Assembly (NCBI GenBank): GCA_963422465.1
Contig: OY730169.1
Span: 5,270,001-5,334,000, forward strand
Length of the DNA stretch: 64,000 nt
From: Lichina pygmaea
Lineage: Eukaryota; Ascomycota; Lichinomycetes; Lichinales; Lichinaceae
Reading direction: 5' to 3'
Made by a program: the position numbers and the translations under genes. The notes beneath the pieces were generated by a model, which was given only the letters and a program-made list of their open reading frames with translations, did not search any database and was not told the origin of the DNA. The first letter of the stretch is position 1. The number at the start of each line of letters is the position of its first letter. Shown here piece after piece: positions 16,201-26,482 of the stretch.

Positions 16201-17000
16201 CTAGGCAAGGGAGAAGTCCGAGACACGCTTGCTTGAGGTGCCTGAGGTCTGTATTGGACTCGATGCGGAGGCGGAGGCGGAGGAGGCGAGTCCTCGTCTT
16301 GCTGACGAGGAGGGATAGGAGAATGTGATCGAGGCCGATAAGAATTCCCGGAGTAATCCCTCGAAGTTCGAGGGGTCGTATTGTATGAGGCACGGCTAAG
16401 GGGAGTCGAACGGCCCGATGCTGCAGTTGATTGACGAAGGGAACCCGAAGGGCGCGGCGGTCTGGCCCTTTGCTTCTCCTCTTGATCCCGTGCGATGGCG
16501 GCTGGATTCGGCGACCCGGCGCGTGCATATGCTTGAAAGGGCTTCCGATAGGACTTGCTAGGCGCCTTTTCCGGCTTCTGGGGGCTCCCCAGGAAGCTGC
16601 TTCCCCGACTTGGCGCAGGGCTTGCGCCCGGCGAGAGACCTCCTGTAGCTCGCTGTCCGTTGGGCATCGGGCTGACCGATCTGGCATTCGGCTTGAAGGA
16701 CTCATCGAGGACGCGAACGAAATTTGATGGGAAGAGCCCGATCATCCGTCGGTCTCGACGCAATCTGCCTGTCCACCACGATCCGTCCCCTGCATTGAGG
16801 CATTCAATCAGGTCGCCTTCGACAAATCCGAGATCGCGCTTGGACTATAGTAAAGCTCAAGTCAGTCTTTGTTCGACTGACTGTTTGGTGAGGACCGCCG
16901 CCATGGATTTCAGAAATCTACCTACCTCTCCTCCCCAAGAATAGATTGCTCGACACCAGCAGGGAAAGCGAGTGGGTAAGGGGGGGGGCGATTGATTCAT
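13261..17000 (-). CDS. CYK3: CYK3-like cytokinesis protein (SH3 plus transglutaminase-like)
   Basis: Actomyosin-ring and septum protein family of fungi. Exons 17000-16926, 16844-13881 and 13821-13261; 1199 residues. N-terminal SH3 domain: RAIYSWGGE across the first intron, DLGFVEGDLIEC, GDGSWWTGRL, MIGLFPSNFV. A long Pro/Ser/Arg-rich region follows, with several PxxP stretches (for example PPPPPPPHR). The transglutaminase-like core lies around residues 740-860: FTWVSEKIAWEKDF, GCAEEIAVLVLEMC, HPNHWWNAVVVDGEWRIMD. The Cys-His-Asp positions of that fold are all filled, so loss of the active residues is not evident here. The C-terminal part (FPIIHTGTNLPYDF-like, NTFVFAVRQHPSS) is conserved in the family. 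The start codon is followed four codons later by a C9 run encoding PPP. Confidence 0.92.
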
Positions 17001-18282
17001 CGTGGAGGGCTTTCTTCCTCAGTGGCTAGAACCATCGAACTTTACAAACGGCGGATATAATGATAAGCCAGACTTAGCGGAATGGCATCACCAGCAAACC
17101 GAACCAAGAGCGAGGGACGGTTTTGAGTGAAGCGCCCAAGATATAACATCGAAGAGCAAGGAGCGGGAGTCGAGGGGATTGCGATACCTCTGGAGCGCCG
17201 TGGGTGCTAGCCGTAAGTTGTGCGGAACCATTGGTTGAAGATCTGCAAGGGCTACGACGAGCGGCGCATGTTTCATTGGACGAAGCTCCCAATGTTTGTT
17301 GACATTCTTGAAGACAGTCCAGCGCCGGGTCACGGGATAACTGATATTCCGGTACTGGTCGCCCTCTTAACCTTATTCAAACGACAGGTTAAGGGGCACC
17401 GATTACGTAATATGGTCTGTTCAACCCTTCCGCATGCCCTACCGCCAATTGCTTTCTCGGAAGTAAAACTTGATTGGTCTTCTTAGCTGGAAGATACAGT
17501 ATCTGTCGACTGGGGACTCTACGGAGAGTTGCCCGAGGATTTGCAGGGGTGCAGAGAACAGCCTCCCCCTGAGCGACGGCTAAATTGTTGTCTGCAGGCA
17601 CGTGACAGCCTGCAGAGTTTTCTTCTTCTTTGTCGTCGCTCCTAGATTTTAGTTAGGCAAGAGAGACGAATCTACACAGTTGACCGGCTGTCAGCTATCA
17701 GCACCTCTCCACATAGTCGACCGGCTGTCGGCTTTCAATATCATAGAATTAGAATTTTGTTAGTCATTAAAGGTCATGTCATTTTCTTCATGTAGTCGAA
17801 GATTTGCCACTACGGTACGTAACGTACCTCGTACGAGTATGCTTACAAAGTCATGTGACTTTCTTCGTGCTGTCGAAGATTTGCCGCTGTACGTAGGTAC
17901 TCCGTACGGAGTACGTACGTACATACCTCTGCTACTGAGCATGTTCGCGGCTACGTAATACAGTATGTTTGTGTCTTGTATACATACATTACCGTACGTA
18001 CGTACGGAAGTATACACCTCCCCACTTCGTACGAGTACAGTACGTGCAGTTCGGAGTGGGGAAGGCGTTGCAACTTGCCGCACGATTAATGTAGGAAACT
18101 GCAGACAGTTCAGCCGGGGCCACTTGAGCGGCTTCGCGCATCGGAAGCTTTCATCTTTGTGTCACTGCTGCTTGTGGGATCATTTTGCTGGAATCGCGCT
18201 GCTTCGTCGACTTCTGAGAAAGCTATCAGAACGGTGGATTGAGATTCTGTACGAGAATCGAGGCTAATCAAGAAAAGACGTC
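17001..18282. other. Intergenic region with tandem duplications and GTAC tracts
   Basis: No gene supported. A duplicated phrase near 17676 and 17712 (GACCGGCTGTC, about 36 bases apart) is followed by a second duplication (17769-17815 and 17846-17892, sharing GTCGAAGATTTGCC). GTACGTAC-rich sequence fills 17811-18045. Confidence 0.65.
17769..17892 (+). repeat. Direct duplication, about 46-base units 77 bases apart
   Basis: Two copies share GTCATGT, TTTCTTC and TGTCGAAGATTTGCC, with mostly transition differences. The spacer is GTAC-rich. Function unknown. Confidence 0.7.
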
Positions 18283-18889
18283 CTACGAACCCTGATACTC
18301 GTCATCTTCGCCCGTCCATCTGCTCAGTTTCTCCCGCTTGAACTCGGCAAAATCCCATTCTTCAGCTTCCAGATACTTCTCCAGCTTGATCCACACGTAC
18401 GTCTCGCACTCCACCTCCTCTGCCTCGACGTTGCCATGTTCACCATCGTCCCCGACCTGCGCCAGGACTTTGACTTTCACCTCTCTTCGCTCATACATAG
18501 ATCCTTCGAAGACATCCAGTCTCCAGATGTCCCCATCCGTCAGGCCGGTGACGTATGCGCCTCGCACGCTACTGCCCTCACAGGCTGTGATGGCCGGATA
18601 ATCAGAGCCGCGGACCTTGCGGCGTGTATAGCCGTGGAGAATGGCTGGTTTGATGGCCAGTCCCTGGGCCTGCCAGTTCTGCGGCGTAGTCGTGCCGAAG
18701 CATACTCGGTAGAGAACCTTGGGGAACATCTGGTTCAAGAGATTGTTACTTTATCATAGTGCATCTCGAGCCAGCAGCATTCGCAAGACGACCAGGTGCG
18801 TACCAATGTTCCTGCACGATCCATTAGCCAGAGCCGTATCGAGCTGATAAGTACTCCTCACCATAGACGAATGCAGAACGATCACCCAT
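18283..18889 (-). CDS. AIG2-like / gamma-glutamylcyclotransferase-fold protein with 8-base microexon
   Basis: Small protein of the GGCT/AIG2 fold, whose members cyclise gamma-glutamyl amino acids or act in related cleavage. Exons 18889-18862, 18811-18804 (only 8 bases) and 18729-18283; 160 residues. Splicing through the microexon rebuilds the family's opening loop, SAFVYGTLM then FPKVLYRVCFG; skipping it would lose the TL of that loop and change the frame. Later motifs: YTRRKVRGSDYPAI, GAYVTGLTDGDIWRLDVFEG (the Glu here is the usual catalytic position) and YERREVKVKVL. Intron 1 is 50 bases and intron 2 is 74, both GT-AG. The exact substrate is unknown. Confidence 0.85.
18804..18811 (-). other. 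8-nucleotide microexon
   Basis: GAACATTG on the minus strand, preceded by acceptor GTGCAG and followed by donor GTACGC. It contributes the last two bases of the Gly codon plus Thr and Leu of the FVYGTLM loop. The frame works only with it included. Confidence 0.8.
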
Positions 18890-19673
18890 GATGGCGTTGA
18901 CCAATTCAAGAAGCTTTCAGGGACTGTGATGCAGCTTGTAACGCTTACCCAGATAGATCTGGATCGATCATGGCTGGCGCCTTATATCCCTGAAAAGTTC
19001 GGATGTAGATCCTAGTCACTACGAGCAAGTCGAGGGAGAGGCTCTTGTGGCTGCGACTGACAAGAGGATCGAAGCATGTGATAGTACAGATGCATCCCCC
19101 CGGAGCGGCAAGCCCCCTACTCGTACGTAGTACATGAGTCTATTACCCCTCGCACGGGTAGGCACCCAGTGGCACCATAGCCCCTTACGGAAGTACGGTA
19201 TCTTGTACGGAAGTACATTGACGAGCTCTCTTAGCAGCCGACAAGCTCAGACAAACAAAAGCGGAGCAAAGTGCCGAACCTTTGTTCTTAGTTCAGATCA
19301 CCAGAGCCCAATTGAACGAGACTCATATTTGCGCCAAAGGATCAACGTTCCATCTTCCATTCTAGCGTAGATATCATCAAGTGTGATAAGATGGTATAAT
19401 GCCGGTAGCCTTGAATACAACGTCATACCGTACACGCTGACTCAGCTCAACCACCGTACGGTACGGTAGACCGGAGAGACCAATTCCCGAAAATGCTCGC
19501 GGTTTCTGGGCCTGCCGAACTGTTGATTTCTTTCAGCTTTTCTCGTGCGAACGAGATACCTACACACGGGTGACCGGCTTTCTTTCAGTGGCAATCAATC
19601 TTAGAAACTAAGAAACATCCCCAACAACCGTATCGGTCATCTGAATGAGCTGGCGACAGTCAAAGTGGGATCA
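18890..19673. other. Bidirectional promoter region
   Basis: Lies between the divergent GGCT-like gene (minus) and the PQ-loop gene (plus). Contains scattered GTACGG tracts (for example 19188-19215 and 19455-19470). No further gene recognised. Confidence 0.5.
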
Positions 19674-20766
19674 ATGATGGGCTTTGTTTCCTTGATGGTC
19701 AATCGGATAGCTCCGCTCTTGTGTGTTTGCTCTCCTTCTTCCTCTTCCACAAGGAATGGCCTGAGGACTACTGTCTCTCTGTATCACATTTCTTGTGATA
19801 CTCTCTAGTTTTGTTTAGTGCTGCATCATTCTCTGACGTCAATCTTTCCGCTGCAGCTTAGTTGTTTCACCGATCACAAGCTATGCGGACCAGATATGGT
19901 CCATCCATACCACTCGCTCGTCGGCGGGCTTCTCGCTCGATATCCCACTCATTATGCTTGTTGCCTCTATTTTGCGGTATGTCTTGAACTCACTCCTGTG
20001 CAATTGAAGACGGACTTTTGCTTGTTTCCGTTTCAGTTCTTCAGGGCAAGACTCGACCGGCTGCATGTACCAAGTATATTGATGCTGTGGATAGCGTTTA
20101 TTACTGGCTTGGGGCAAGATTCGATCCTAGCCTTCTCGTCCAATCCCTCATTATGATCGTCATGCAGCTTCTGCTCCTCAAGGTAGCGCTCGATCATCGG
20201 CCCTGGCCGGGTCGAAAGGGGAGCATCGAGACGATGCCTTTTGCGAACTCCGGGGAAGGTGTCTGGTCGACGAGAAGACCCTACCGCTTTTGGCAATGGA
20301 GGTCATCAAAACCGTAAGTCTGGCTGTCACTCGTTTCTAGATTTCGATTGCCACCGCTGAACCACGAACAAGCTTCTGGAACTTTCTCCTGTACTTCACG
20401 CTTTCTCTACTCATCCTTCAATTGGCGTTGGGTCAGAGATCCGTCTACATCTCGACCATCGGTTATTTGGCACTGAGCGTCGAGGCCATATTGCCAATTC
20501 CACAGATGCTTGCCAATCAGCGGGCTCGTTCCTGTGACGGTTTCAGGATCTCCGTGCTCCTGAGCTGGCTTTTGGGCGACGTCTTGAAGATGATGTTCTT
20601 TTTCTTCGCGGAGAAGCCCATTCCGTGGGCCTTCAAGGTGTGTGGGATCTTTCAGTTTGCGTGCGATCTGTATCTGGGTGCGCAGTACTGGGTGTTTGGG
20701 GCTGGCCCCACTCCACCCCAAGGTCTTCCGGCTTCCGCACGCGATGTCTCGCTTCATCCAATCTAG
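19674..20766 (+). CDS. ANY1: PQ-loop repeat membrane protein, ANY1/SLC66A2 type
   Basis: Seven-helix PQ-loop protein; the yeast relative Any1 (YMR010W) works at the Golgi/endosome with phospholipid flippases. Exons 19674-19720, 19857-19976, 20095-20313 and 20373-20766; 259 residues, frame kept at every junction. First repeat: NRIAPLFLVVSPITSYADQI, then TTRSSAGFSLDIPLIMLVAS. Next come YYWLGARFDPSLLVQSLIMI and the conserved RPYRFWQWRSSKPFWNFLLY. Second repeat: GYLALSVEAILPIPQML (the PQ motif proper), RSCDGFRISVLLSWLLGD. The first repeat has DQ in place of PQ, usual for this subfamily. The start is the first of two adjacent ATGs. The last 134 bases lie opposite the coding end of the flavin monooxygenase. 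Confidence 0.87.
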
Positions 20767-22255
20767 CAAAGCGCTCCTTGATATTCGGGGTACTGCTCCT
20801 CAACCAACGTTCCCGGTCCGTCCAAATTGGCGGCCTCTTTCCAAGGCTGTTCGACGTAGGTGCTGCCCACGAACTCCACCGGTGCAATTCTTCCATGTAG
20901 TCAGCGTCCCGAGGGAAATGCATCACATGAAACATCTTCTCGCTTCCTCTATCTTCCAGCAACCTTTCCTCCCAGTCGTTCATCTCGGCGAGGGAAGGAA
21001 GCATGAGGCGGTTCGCCCAAACGCGCGCGATGATGGCTGCTTGGCATTCGGCAAAAGGGAACGGTATGATCCTTTGTGGCAACGCGACGAACGCGAGCGT
21101 GGGCTGATATTTGTAGAAAATGTGCTTGTATACGTGCCTTGTCCGAGAGCCGTCTTCGATCAGTGCAGGGCGCAGGGAAGAAAGGAACGGGTACGAGTAC
21201 AGGTATCCGGTGCAGAAGAGGACGGCATCAACATCTTCCTCCAGTTGACCGTCTTTGAATCTCAGAGCTCGGGCAAATGGCATGAATTCTTCTATCTCTG
21301 GCAGCTTCTCCGTACGCCCCGCCGGATTCATCGAGAGCTTAGATGGACTCCGGCAGGAAATAATCAAAGGTTCTTGGCACACTGCGCTGATTTGAGAGCC
21401 GATGTCGGTGCCTGAAGCCGAGTTTCCTACGACGATTACTTTCTGAGCATTAACAAAAATCAGCAGTAGCAACTACAACAACACGAGCAATATCTAGGGC
21501 CTTACTTTGCCCTTGAACTTGCCAGATGTTCTGTAATATTTCGAGTGAGATATGACGCCGGGGTAGCGCCGATTCCACCCTGCAATTCCTTTGATATCAG
21601 GTATGTAAGGAACATCGTAATGTCCGCTTGCAACAACGACGGCATCAAAACGATCTCGGTCCACTGTCGCTGAACCGATATCTTTCGTGGTGAGATCCCA
21701 GCCACCTCCAAGCTCCGCAGCCGGGCGCACGTCAATCACTTGAGTACTGAACCTGATCAAGCTACTCACGTCCCGTGCGTAATGCTGGAGATAACGCAAG
21801 ACCGTGTCACGTGCAGGGAACAGCTGGGCGTCTTCCGGAAAGGGCTGGTCCGAATACCTCATGAGCAGGTGCGGAATGTTCGTCTCCAGCTGGTCGTACA
21901 TGGGCGATATGAAACTCTCGTCGGGGCTGCTAGGTTTCCCTCCATGGTTCAGATGCTCAACAGGACCCTCGGGTCGTGTCTGTGGGACCTTGCTTAGGAC
22001 ACTGATCGTCTCTGGGAAGTAGTTCCAGACGCCGCCAGTAGACGGTTGTTGTTCAAAGACCGTGATCTTGTCGAATGCTTTCTCTGCGAGTAGGAATCTG
22101 GGAGACTCGATGTTAGCGTCGATATGTCCCCCCTCTCCCAGCCTTCCTCCGGGCTCGAGACTGTACTTTGCCGTGGCGATGCCAGAGGGGCCGGCTCCAA
22201 TGATGGCAACTTTTTTGATCTGGAACAAACGCTCTGATGGCGTTTTCTCGTCCAT
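20633..22255 (-). CDS. Flavin-containing monooxygenase
   Basis: FAD/NADPH enzyme that oxygenates soft nucleophiles such as thiols (relatives: yeast Fmo1, S. pombe Fmo1). Exons 22255-21506 and 21442-20633 (intron 63 bases); 519 residues. FAD Rossmann motif KKVAIIGAGPSGIATAKY near the N-terminus; FEQQPSTGGVWNY; the FMO fingerprint region YPGVISHSKYYR; and the NADPH Rossmann motif KVIVVGNSASGTDIG just after the intron. The C-terminal half includes DAVLFCTGYLYSYPFL and PQRIIPFPFAECQAA, as expected. The family-like sequence (ARHRVRKPEDLG) runs into the overlap with the PQ-loop gene, so the overlap is real coding, not a run-on frame. The upstream 250 bases hold a dispersed repeat copy. Confidence 0.93.
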
Positions 22256-22261
22256 TCAGCT

Positions 22262-22440
22262 TGACAGTGTGAAAATGTGATTTTTCCAGAGATAATTTCT
22301 GTAAATAATCTGCTTCGCGGTACGGTACCGTATCGATGATGCAAAACGCATACGAGTAAGACAATCTTTGTACCGGCCGTTCCAGTATGCTTTCAGACTT
22401 CTGCTCACGTACGGAAGTACGTGTGAAAGACATCAGTGAT
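22262..22440 (+). repeat. Dispersed short repeat A, copy 1 (in the FMO / telomere-protein promoter)
   Basis: About 170 bases aligning with 58110-58285. Shared blocks: TAATCTGC/TGATCTGC, ATGCAAAACGCATAC / ACGCAAAACACATAC, AGTAAGACAATCT, CCAGTATGCTT / CCGGTATGCTT, and GACTTCTGCTCACG. Lies entirely between two divergent genes and so within their promoter space. Confidence 0.7.
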
Positions 22441-22507
22441 AACGGCACAAGACAAACCGGCTGCAGGCAAGGAAATTAGTTGATCCGAACCGGCAGCGTC
22501 TAAACTC

Positions 22508-25321
22508 ATGTCGGCCCATGCATTGCCATCGCCTTGGCTGGCGCTCAGGTGGACCATGGATGCCCTCCCAACATTCAAAGCAGCCGAGCACATACCTATC
22601 CAGCAGCTGAATCCACGACTCGGCGCCGCATCATCGACCCGATATATCCACGGCATAGTCGCTCTAACATGGCCCTATCTCTCTTTGAAGCCTGCTCTGA
22701 CACTCCTCGTGGCAGAGCCAGACTTTCGTCTCCGCGATCAGAGGGGACAGGTGCGCATTCAATTCACCCAGAGCAGTGCCGAAGCTGTCGCTGCGAAGAA
22801 TCTTTCCGTTGGCGATGAAATCACTTTGAGCTTGGAGGGTGTCCAATGGCTTGAGCGTGAAGACGGACCTGTGGCCACCCCAGGCACTGATGTTGGCTGG
22901 GAACTGCGCTTCGACGAGCGTGCAGTTCTTGAGGTATGCTTTGAACGAGGGACATTCTAAGACGCGTTGGATGGCCCTACTGATGATTGTTATGTGTAGG
23001 TACGCCATGGGGATGGGTCCGTCTCAGACATTGATATCAATGGGATATCGAACTCGGACGAAGACCAAGCCAACCTCGCACGCCTCGCCAGAAGTCGTCC
23101 TCAAACCCCAAACCCAGTCCAAACGCAAGACCAAGCACCTTCCAGACCGCGCCTCCCCTCCGATGAATGGCAGTCACCAGCATTCGTAGGCCGTGCCAAG
23201 CTTGTGACGTCGTCACAAGGGACTTATACGCGTTCTTCTTTTGCCGATGGAAATGTACTTCCATCAAGCCACAGATCGAAGAGGATGAAGTTTGGCAAAG
23301 GCTCAGGGGAATGGGCATTTCTTGAAGAAATAGCCCCTCCTGTGGAGTCGCTGCAGAATGATAGCCTAGAGAAAAGCCCCAAGACGCACGCTGATCCTCC
23401 AACACCCCCGTCCAATTATGGAGATGCTCCCGTCGTCATCGCTGAAACCCAAGACGAGCGTCCGGGTCAGTCACCGGGTAGTACTGACTCTGTGGAGCAC
23501 TTCGCTGAGCGGGCATTCGTGTTCCAAACAGACGATACTGAACAGCCCAATGACCTCACGAGAGTCACCGATTCAACTTCTGCCCAATATGACTGTCCTT
23601 GTACTCCCTCAGATAATGGAGTGCCTTCAGCTCCAGCTCTCCAGCGAGCTTCATCTGCCACTGATGTATCACGTCAACGAGACCAACCGATACCTACCTC
23701 CGAGTCAGCTGCTATTGTTTCACCGCGTACGAGAGTGGAAACGTCTCCTACTATCATTGCAGACAACCAGAAAGTGGTTCAGGGGAGACTGTGCGTGTCT
23801 GACGCGCAAGGAGAGGTCTCGCCGCAGCTATATCAGCAGACCGGCACCTTTCGAGATTCTGGGGTTCGTACTGGCTCGGACACTGACGGTGGAATTGACG
23901 TGAAAGTTGGACAGAGGTCCGAGTCGTCTCTGTTCGTGCAGGGGAGACGGAGAACTGAATCCGACAGCCCTCTGATTCATCTACAGGCAGATTTCGGGTT
24001 GCGAAGCTCCGATGAGACAGCTACTGACAGGCAACTGGAACTGTTACGCGAGAGCCGTATGAGTGACATATGGATACACAGCCACGATGGCGATTTAAGA
24101 GACGGTCAAGATTTCGCAACTCGCGTAGGAGAGGGCGAAGTGTATGACTTCGGTCAGCGGTCCCCTCGGATGGCGGAGGCTTCCCTGAGCTCTGTGAGCC
24201 TCGCCGCCATGGACATCCCTGCTGAACTCACGCCGTGGTTCACCATCAAGGGAGGAAAGACGCCTGGCTCTGACCATCTCGAGGATCAGGGCACGGAAGT
24301 GGCACTAACGGCCAGAGAAGGATCGCTACTTTCTCAGAACAGCTTCACGAGTCAGAGAGATCCATTACCGGAGTCGGACGTTTCACAAGATGTAGCGGCC
24401 ATCCCGGAGGAACTGGCGATGTGGTTTTCAGCCGGTAGCAGACGCCGGCGAAAGGCCTTTGCGGGAGAAACAAACCACAGTCAAACCAGGGAGGTGCGAA
24501 CTTCATGGCGTCCGGTCCCCGCGGTTCTCTCAGAGTCCGGAGCTGCAGCGAGCAACGAAGCCGTAGAGCCAGCAACGACACTTCCGATGGACAACAGTCC
24601 GTTGTTCTCGGCCGCGAGACACACGTGCATTGACGCTAGCCAGCTTGGAGATGAGTTCACAAAGGGGGACGAATCGCTGCGCTTGCAAGCAAAGACGTTG
24701 GAGGACAGCCCTCGGGATCCAGACAGGCTAGCGAGACCCGTATCTATTCGTCGAAAATTGTTCTCCAAGGCCAGACCTGCTGCTTCAACGGCGGTTGATT
24801 TTGGCGTGTTTTCGACGTCCGAGCCTCGACCGCCAGCTACCGGGTTCTGGACACGCCATGCTTATTTCACACCCCTGGGCGCCTTGGCGGAGCATTTCTC
24901 GTCCGTGGTAGACGTCTTCGGCGTCTGCACGGTGGCCTCCGCGACCATGCGGGCGAAATATGGACCGAAGGACTACGCAATGACGGTGAGGCTGGTCGAT
25001 GGGTCGTCTGTGGCAGATCCCCCGCTCGTACAGATCTTTCGTCCCTTCCGGCAGGCCATGCCCAGGGCAAGCGAGGGCGATGCGGTCATGCTGAGGTCCT
25101 TCCGGGTGATCAGCTCCAAGAGGAACTTCGCCCTCATCAGCACGGCCGAGTCGGCTTGGGCCGTCTGGAGAGCTGCCAGCACGGCTTCAGAACCTCCCGA
25201 GATACGCGGCCCGCCGGTAGAGTACGCAGACAACGAGGTTCGTCATGCCCACGCTCTGCTGGCCTGGTCGAGGCAGCTGAGCAGATCGAACGCAGAGCCG
25301 AATTCCGTGGCGAGAGATTGA
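22508..25321 (+). CDS. Telo_bind (POT1/CDC13-type OB fold) protein
   Basis: Two exons, 22508-22933 and 23000-25321; 915 residues. The N-terminal part (residues about 1-145: STRYIHGIVALTWPYLS, FRLRDQRGQVRIQFT, GDEITLSLEGVQWLE) has the alternating strand pattern of an OB-like fold. A long Ser/Thr/Asp/Glu-rich middle (about 150-740) looks disordered. The C-terminal 170 residues match the Telo_bind domain as drawn in Pezizomycotina proteins: FWTRHAYFTPLGALAEHF, VVDVFGVCTVASA, KDYAMTVRLVDGS, LVQIFRPFRQAMP, GDAVMLRSFRVIS. Known members bind single-stranded telomeric DNA (POT1, Cdc13). Having Telo_bind at the C-terminus points to a Cdc13-like rather than classical POT1 layout; that is inference. Confidence 0.72.
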
Positions 25322-25937
25322 CGGAAGCGTATCCCGTTTCAAATCCCTGGCGATTTCGACATCTTGTGAGCTCGAAGATATCCGCTGGAAGCCAACGGGG
25401 CATATCTTTCTGTGGCACCCCTTGAATTCGCTCTCAAGCGTTCTATCAGGCTTTACTGTAACCGAAATCCACAACAACGTACGAGCTGAGAGCGATTGTT
25501 GTTGATTCAGCTATAGCCAAGAACAGCTTCATCTAAGTTTTGGGGGACTGAATAAAGACATTGCTCCCTGCGGATCATGTGTTGCGACAACTTGTAGCAT
25601 GTAGCCTTCGAAATCTCAATGACACTGTGAGTGGCGAGTCGTGACCATCTCAGTTACGCACAGACGTACTGTACGTGTGGCGTTGTCCCAATCAAGAAGC
25701 TACCCCCTGGGACCCCGACCCCAACCCCGTGTTGTGATCCCACTCCCTTGGGGACTTCCGAAGCTCTTATGAGATCTTTGCGATCTTCCGCATATCCCAG
25801 CTCTCTTGCTCGACTGTCAACATCAAGATCAAAAGCCATCCCCGGGATCTCAGTCGGCGGTGCTTCCAAACCACGAATTTCATGTGCGTGTTCATCATAG
25901 GGCGAACAAACTGATTCTGTACCGACAGTCGAGTACT
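25322..25937. other. Intergenic spacer
   Basis: Between two plus-strand genes. Nothing recognised on either strand. Confidence 0.45.
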
Positions 25938-26482
25938 ATGGCCAATAAAGCCGGCCACAGCATTCTTTCAGATTCATCGTCCCCTATCAAGGAAAATATT
26001 GAAGCCATGGGTAAGTCGTCTGGACGACCGAGACACTTGTCTTTGGGACTGACGCCTCTGGCCCGGCGACGGCAGAAGACAAGCCGATGCTGAGGAGTGC
26101 AGACTTGCCCCTAAACCCACCAAACCTGACGGAAGAGGGTATGTATGAGCAGATCAGGTTTGCCTTCGCATGCGCTCGATCCGATCTCGCTCAGATGCAA
26201 TCTGCATCCCAGCGCACCTGGGCAGAACCTACGCACAAAAGGGGTTTCGACGAATTTCACTGCATAACTCATGGTCATCCGTGGCTCAGATTCAAGACGA
26301 AGACGGATTGGGAGCAAAAGGGGTTCGAAGGGAAATGCCACCGTTGCCGGAACAGCATCGATAGCAACTTGAGAGTGTGCGAGATCCCTGAATGCGGATG
26401 GACAGTTTGCAGTCTTTGTTGGCAGATCATGGAGCGACAGAGGCGCGTGTGTGATGAGAAGAGCTGGAAAAAGAAAGTTTGA
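25938..26482 (+). CDS. Small Cys-rich putative zinc-binding protein, function unknown
   Basis: Two exons, 25938-26010 and 26076-26482; 159 residues. I do not recognise a named family. The C-terminal 70 residues hold spaced metal-ligand candidates: HCITHGHPW, KCHRC, then CEIPECGWTVCSLCW. This gives C-x2-C followed about 16 residues on by C-x4-C-x4-C-x2-C, with His-Gly-His just before, a treble-clef or two-zinc ribbon pattern. The N-terminus is Ser-rich and basic. Splicing joins GAAGCCATG-G to AAGACAAGCC in frame, and the intron is a typical 65 bases. The alternative start inside exon 2 would give 131 residues. Confidence 0.6.
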
